This document shows positions 60,711-64,000 of a stretch of 64,000 nucleotides of DNA, piece after piece. Both the position numbers and the translations under genes were made by a program. The notes under the pieces are model-generated. The model ran no database searches. It was given only the letters and a program-made list of their open reading frames with translations, and was not told where the DNA came from. Each line of letters starts with the position of its first letter. Positions within the stretch are counted from its first letter, which is position 1. This DNA is from an uncultured Draconibacterium sp. (lineage in GTDB: Bacteria; Bacteroidota; Bacteroidia; Bacteroidales; Prolixibacteraceae), in the NCBI GenBank assembly GCA_947492175.1, contig CANLMQ010000020.1, positions 45,533 through 109,532 of the forward strand, given 5' to 3'.

Positions 60711-63596
60711 TTATAAATCATTCCGTTTTCGACGGGCCTTCTGAATACGGATGGTTTGATCAATAGTAAAGGCAACGATTAATAATATAAGTAACGCGAA
60801 GAAATAAACATCGTAGCTGGTGTAAATTGGAGAATTGTCGCCAATTGTTTTAAAACTCATCCAATAATGCGGATGCGCTAAACGAGAATTGGAGTTTTGC
60901 AGATAGTTTAATTTTGCCAGGCGAAGCGCTTCATCTTTGGTTTTTCCTTTTTTCAGGTTTTTATAAAACGAACTCATGATCTGTGTTCCCGATTCATCTT
61001 CAACTTCCCACAATGACATTATAATGGAAGGACAACCAGCGTACAAAAATCCTCTGGCCAGACTCATCATTCCTTCCCCTTTTTTTAATTTTCCAACTCC
61101 GGTATTACAAGCACTTAAAACGGTGAGTTTGGCATTTAAATCAAGATTGTAAATGTCGGTTGTATTTAACCAGCCATCCTGGGTTAATACATCCTCATTT
61201 TGTTGCGGTGCAAACGCCAGGCGCGAAAAGGCAGGTAAAGAATCGTTTATGTAAGCATGCATTGCCAGATGGAGGATATCGTAATTTTTACATTCTTTTC
61301 TGAAGTTTTGTTCCGAAGCTTCACTCCCTCTTAAAATTTTGGTCTTTATTGTAGAGGCTATGGCATCCACTTCTTTTTGTACACCAGGAAGCGGCATCAA
61401 CGTGTAGCTTGCATTTGACATTTCAAACTGTTCCGAATGATATTCCGGCGCAAAAGCCAGAGTATGATTGGTTAGATTTTTTGAATTACTTCGGTTTTTA
61501 AATAAGATATTTACCGAATTTGCATAATTAATGTTGTACTCTTTTATAAGATAACCGAGACTTGTAAAGTCTATTGTTTTACTGGTATCGGGCATGTTTT
61601 TAAGTAAACCATCAAATGCTATATAATTAAGTTTTCCATCTGGGATTATTACCAGATTTTTGTTTTCTAGTTCATTTTCAAATGGTGCAATCAGCAGATT
61701 ATATAATTTGTGCGACGCAACACAATATTCCCTTGAATCTGTATTTTTAGTAAATATGTAATTGGGATCCGACATAAAATTAAAAACGCTTTCCAGTGTA
61801 TTTTGCAGATTCTTGTCAATTGTATTCTTGTGAAAAATTTCCTTGTTCTTTGTGATTACAATAGTAAAAAGTTGAGCGGTTGAACTGCTGTCGCTGCTTT
61901 CATCTTCGGGTTCTACAAGAACGTATTCCAATATAGCCTCATTAGAATCCATTTCTTTCTGAATTTCAGAAATGTTCAACATCGAATTGGAGTATTTTAA
62001 ATCATAGTAGTCTGGATATTTTTCTTCTAATAAACGGTTAAGTTCATCTCGTTCCCTTGAGGCATCAAATATTTTCTTTTCGTATTCCTGTAGTAAAATA
62101 CTGTCGGAGCTGTCTGAATTGTTTTCTTCAAAAATCTTTTGCGTGTAAACAGAAATTATGCTGTTTAATTTTTTTTCATATTGAATTAAACTATCCGGGA
62201 TCAAGCTGTTTTCCTGGGCCAGGTCGTTTGATAGTTTATCAAATACTGCACTACTTTTTAACTGTTCCGAATTGTTAAAGGCTAAATCCATAAATTCATT
62301 TTGCCCGGTAATGTTATAAGCCAAATAAGCTGTTTCAATAGTTTTTGTAAAAGTAGAATACTCCAGCTCGGCTAACTGAATTTTGCTTTCATCGCTTGAA
62401 ATTTCACGGCGGGCCTGTTGAATTAATCGACTGGTTGACTGATAGTATTCCAACGCTTTTATGAGTGAATTTTTATAAAACTCAGTTGTTTCTCTTTTTT
62501 CAATTAAAGCCAATTCATAATAGGCATCACCAATTTGTTTTATTAAGGCCAAACAATCTAAAAAAGTAAGACAGTCTTCTATTCTAACTGTGTGTAAATT
62601 AATCTCTTTGTTTGTAGAACTTAAAGCATTTAGCCCTTTAGTATAATATGCTATTGCTATATTTAAGTTTTCCTTTTTTTGTTCTTTAAACCTAACTATC
62701 TGTTGGGTCTTAATTGATTTATCTTCATAAATCCGTCCCAATATCTCATAATACATCGATAGTTCTTTTCCCCGAATTGGTTGTGCCGTATTTAATATCT
62801 TTTTAGCTTGTTCTAATTTCTTGAAACAATTATCTTCCTGATTAATGGAAAAAAGAAATACCGCATAATGCATATAAACTATGGCTAAATCAATGGCTGT
62901 TGGATCATAATAATCTTCTGCCATTTTCAAAGTTTTCTGGAAATACTGTAAAGCCTTGGTATTATTTTTATCCTTTTGATATGTTATTGCGAGTAGTTCA
63001 TTATAGTAGATTTGGTTTAGCTGATCTCCTTTTAAAATATTGTCTAATAGTATTTGTATTGATTTCTCACAATTATTATTTGCATAATGTATTTCAGCAA
63101 TAGCATAATAGGCATCGGCCAGATCAATAGGATCAACAAATTCTTGATTTAAAAATATAGCTAGTGCTCGTTCAAAATAATTTAATGCATTTGTATAATC
63201 CAGTTTGGCACGGTAAACATTACCGATATTTATGTATAGTTTAGCGAGGGAAATACTATTAGGGGTATCTCGAAGAAGATGGAATTTTTCTGCATACTGA
63301 TAATTACTTAAAGCTAAATTGTACTGGCCTAAATTTTTATATGCAATACCAATCATCGAATAAGGAGAGCCCAACATATAGTGTTCTTCTCCATATAATT
63401 TTTTTCTATAATCTAAATATAGTTTAAAAGTATCTAATGCTTCAACACTTTTCCCTTCAATATCTAGTTCTCGTCCTGTGTAAAATAATTCTCTGATTCT
63501 TGTTTTATACGCAACAGTATCTAGTTCTTGTCCATACATTCTTGATGAGAACAAGATTAATATTAATAGGGTACTACATCTCCAAAAATTGAGCAT
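60711..63596 (-). CDS. TPR-CHAT caspase-like protease
   Basis: The 961-residue protein has a signal-like N-terminus (about 1-22), seven or more TPR-type repeats (about 30-330, e.g. 'YKNLGQYNLALSNYQYAEKF', 'ALNYFERALAIF'), a coiled-coil middle (about 460-560) and a CHAT domain (about 640-915). The catalytic pair is intact: His780 ('LHLAMHAYINDS') and Cys830 ('LTVLSACNTGVGK'). A C-terminal membrane helix (about 930-950) with a basic tail follows. CHAT proteases are cut-and-activate caspase relatives. It lies upstream of, and divergent from, two double-glycine peptides. Confidence 0.9.
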   Translation of the reverse strand: MLNFWRCSTLLILILFSSRMYGQELDTVAYKTRIRELFYTGRELDIEGKSVEALDTFKLYLDYRKKLYGEEHYMLGSPYSMIGIAYKNLGQYNLALSNYQYAEKFHLLRDTPNSISLAKLYINIGNVYRAKLDYTNALNYFERALAIFLNQEFVDPIDLADAYYAIAEIHYANNNCEKSIQILLDNILKGDQLNQIYYNELLAITYQKDKNNTKALQYFQKTLKMAEDYYDPTAIDLAIVYMHYAVFLFSINQEDNCFKKLEQAKKILNTAQPIRGKELSMYYEILGRIYEDKSIKTQQIVRFKEQKKENLNIAIAYYTKGLNALSSTNKEINLHTVRIEDCLTFLDCLALIKQIGDAYYELALIEKRETTEFYKNSLIKALEYYQSTSRLIQQARREISSDESKIQLAELEYSTFTKTIETAYLAYNITGQNEFMDLAFNNSEQLKSSAVFDKLSNDLAQENSLIPDSLIQYEKKLNSIISVYTQKIFEENNSDSSDSILLQEYEKKIFDASRERDELNRLLEEKYPDYYDLKYSNSMLNISEIQKEMDSNEAILEYVLVEPEDESSDSSSTAQLFTIVITKNKEIFHKNTIDKNLQNTLESVFNFMSDPNYIFTKNTDSREYCVASHKLYNLLIAPFENELENKNLVIIPDGKLNYIAFDGLLKNMPDTSKTIDFTSLGYLIKEYNINYANSVNILFKNRSNSKNLTNHTLAFAPEYHSEQFEMSNASYTLMPLPGVQKEVDAIASTIKTKILRGSEASEQNFRKECKNYDILHLAMHAYINDSLPAFSRLAFAPQQNEDVLTQDGWLNTTDIYNLDLNAKLTVLSACNTGVGKLKKGEGMMSLARGFLYAGCPSIIMSLWEVEDESGTQIMSSFYKNLKKGKTKDEALRLAKLNYLQNSNSRLAHPHYWMSFKTIGDNSPIYTSYDVYFFALLILLIVAFTIDQTIRIQKARRKRNDL

Positions 63597-63653
63597 TGAT
63601 TAATGATTTTCGATACCAAAATAAAAGTTTTTTTAATTTTTTTCAAATAAAGG

Positions 63654-63685
63654 GGGTTACCTTTTTTATGTTTTCAGAATATATA
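63654..63685 (+). promoter_or_regulatory. Candidate ECF promoter before the double-glycine peptides
   Basis: GGTTACC (63655-63661), 16 bases, AATATATA (from 63678). Same parts and spacing as at 58290. The first peptide ATG is 45 bases further. Confidence 0.5.
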
Positions 63686-63730
63686 GGTGAATGTGTGTAT
63701 TAAAAGTTTAACGAATTAATTTATTATACG

Positions 63731-63880
63731 ATGAAAAGGGTACAAGGACTATCTACAGAAAATACTTTCGAAGTTTTGGGTTTTGATGTTTTAACTTCTA
63801 ACGAAATGAATGAAGTTCGTGGAGGAATAGAGCCACCAAGATCAAGAGATAAAGATATTTATGATTTTGACGAAGAATAA
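63731..63880 (+). CDS. Small peptide with double-glycine leader, first of a tandem pair
   Basis: The 49-residue product (too short for the usual caller) reads 'MKRVQGLSTENTFEVLGFDV', then 'LTSNEMNEVRGG' and a tail 'IEPPRSRDKDIYDFDEE'. The leader ends in Gly-Gly at residues 31-32, after 'EMNEVRGG', the kind of motif cut by C39-type or related peptidases. The 17-residue tail is acidic. It resembles Bacteroidota natural-product/bacteriocin-like precursors. Confidence 0.75.
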   Translation: MKRVQGLSTENTFEVLGFDVLTSNEMNEVRGGIEPPRSRDKDIYDFDEE

Positions 63881-63910
63881 GTAGAGTACCCATTTAAAAA
63901 ATTTATCTCG

Positions 63911-64000
63911 ATGAAAGCTACAACAGAAAATATATTTGACGTATTAGGTTTTGATACTTTGAGTGAGAATGAAATGAATGAAGTTCGCGGAGGAATAGAA
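63911..64000 (+). CDS. Second double-glycine peptide, cut by the window edge
   Basis: The visible 30 residues (MKATTENIFDVLGFDTLSEN, then EMNEVRGGIE) share the leader with the first peptide; 21 of the last 25 leader positions match. The tail beyond the GG is outside. The gap between the two genes is 30 bases. Confidence 0.75.
   Translation, partial: MKATTENIFDVLGFDTLSENEMNEVRGGIE

Overview
The window looks like a chromosomal stretch of a Bacteroidota bacterium, probably Bacteroidales/Marinilabiliales and near Prolixibacteraceae. I infer this from type IX secretion C-terminal domains, SusC-type TonB signatures, TAnnTTTG-like -7 promoter boxes, few Shine-Dalgarno sites, AT-rich spacers, a long PPi-dependent phosphofructokinase, DUF4857/DUF4876/DUF6850/DUF1599 genes and lipoprotein-rich coding. 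No rRNA, tRNA, CRISPR array or intact insertion sequence was seen. The lineage rests on gene content only.

Layout. 1-4.8 kb: the end of a DUF1080 glycoside-active protein, an NTF2-like secreted protein, an ECF sigma factor with a membrane partner, and a divergent VWA protein; the last two carry SusC plug-like motifs. 4.9-14.2 kb: UvrA, an ECF sigma factor, NhaA with a possible structured leader, an SPFH-led operon of small proteins, and PPi-PFK. 14.3-23.1 kb: an accessory stretch with lipoproteins, a 21-bp phased tandem array, three copies of a 112-bp dispersed repeat placed between gene units, REP-like palindrome remnants, a hemerythrin/hybrid kinase pair and a PHP phosphoesterase. 23.1-30.2 kb: housekeeping genes (RsmE, cytochrome bd oxidase, histidine phosphatase, metallophosphoesterase, PLD-like protein, PrmA).

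30.3-45.2 kb: one long leftward gene train. It runs lipoprotein, ECF sigma factor, Spy/CpxP-like metal sensor, small membrane protein, polyferredoxin, duplicated beta-propeller T9SS protein, TonB receptor, DUF4876 lipoprotein, DUF6850 barrel, ABC ATPase, permease and DUF4857 protein. It spans both membranes and reads as a metal- or redox-linked envelope system whose substrate cannot be told from sequence.

45.4-57.9 kb: metabolism and signalling (TpiA, DUF1599, FolP, CdaA diadenylate cyclase, nitronate monooxygenase/FabK-like, Gfo/Idh oxidoreductases, an FGE-fold lipoprotein, Rex, a sugar isomerase-like protein and a TonB-like protein).

58-64 kb: the most unusual part. An ECF sigma factor overlaps a membrane protein with repeated anti-sigma-like modules and TPRs; a convergent TPR-CHAT protease follows, and then a tandem pair of short peptides with a near-identical leader ending in double glycine. 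A bipartite motif with identical spacing lies upstream of both the sigma gene and the first peptide gene. I infer a sigma-controlled peptide system, possibly with CHAT processing; the right edge cuts the locus.
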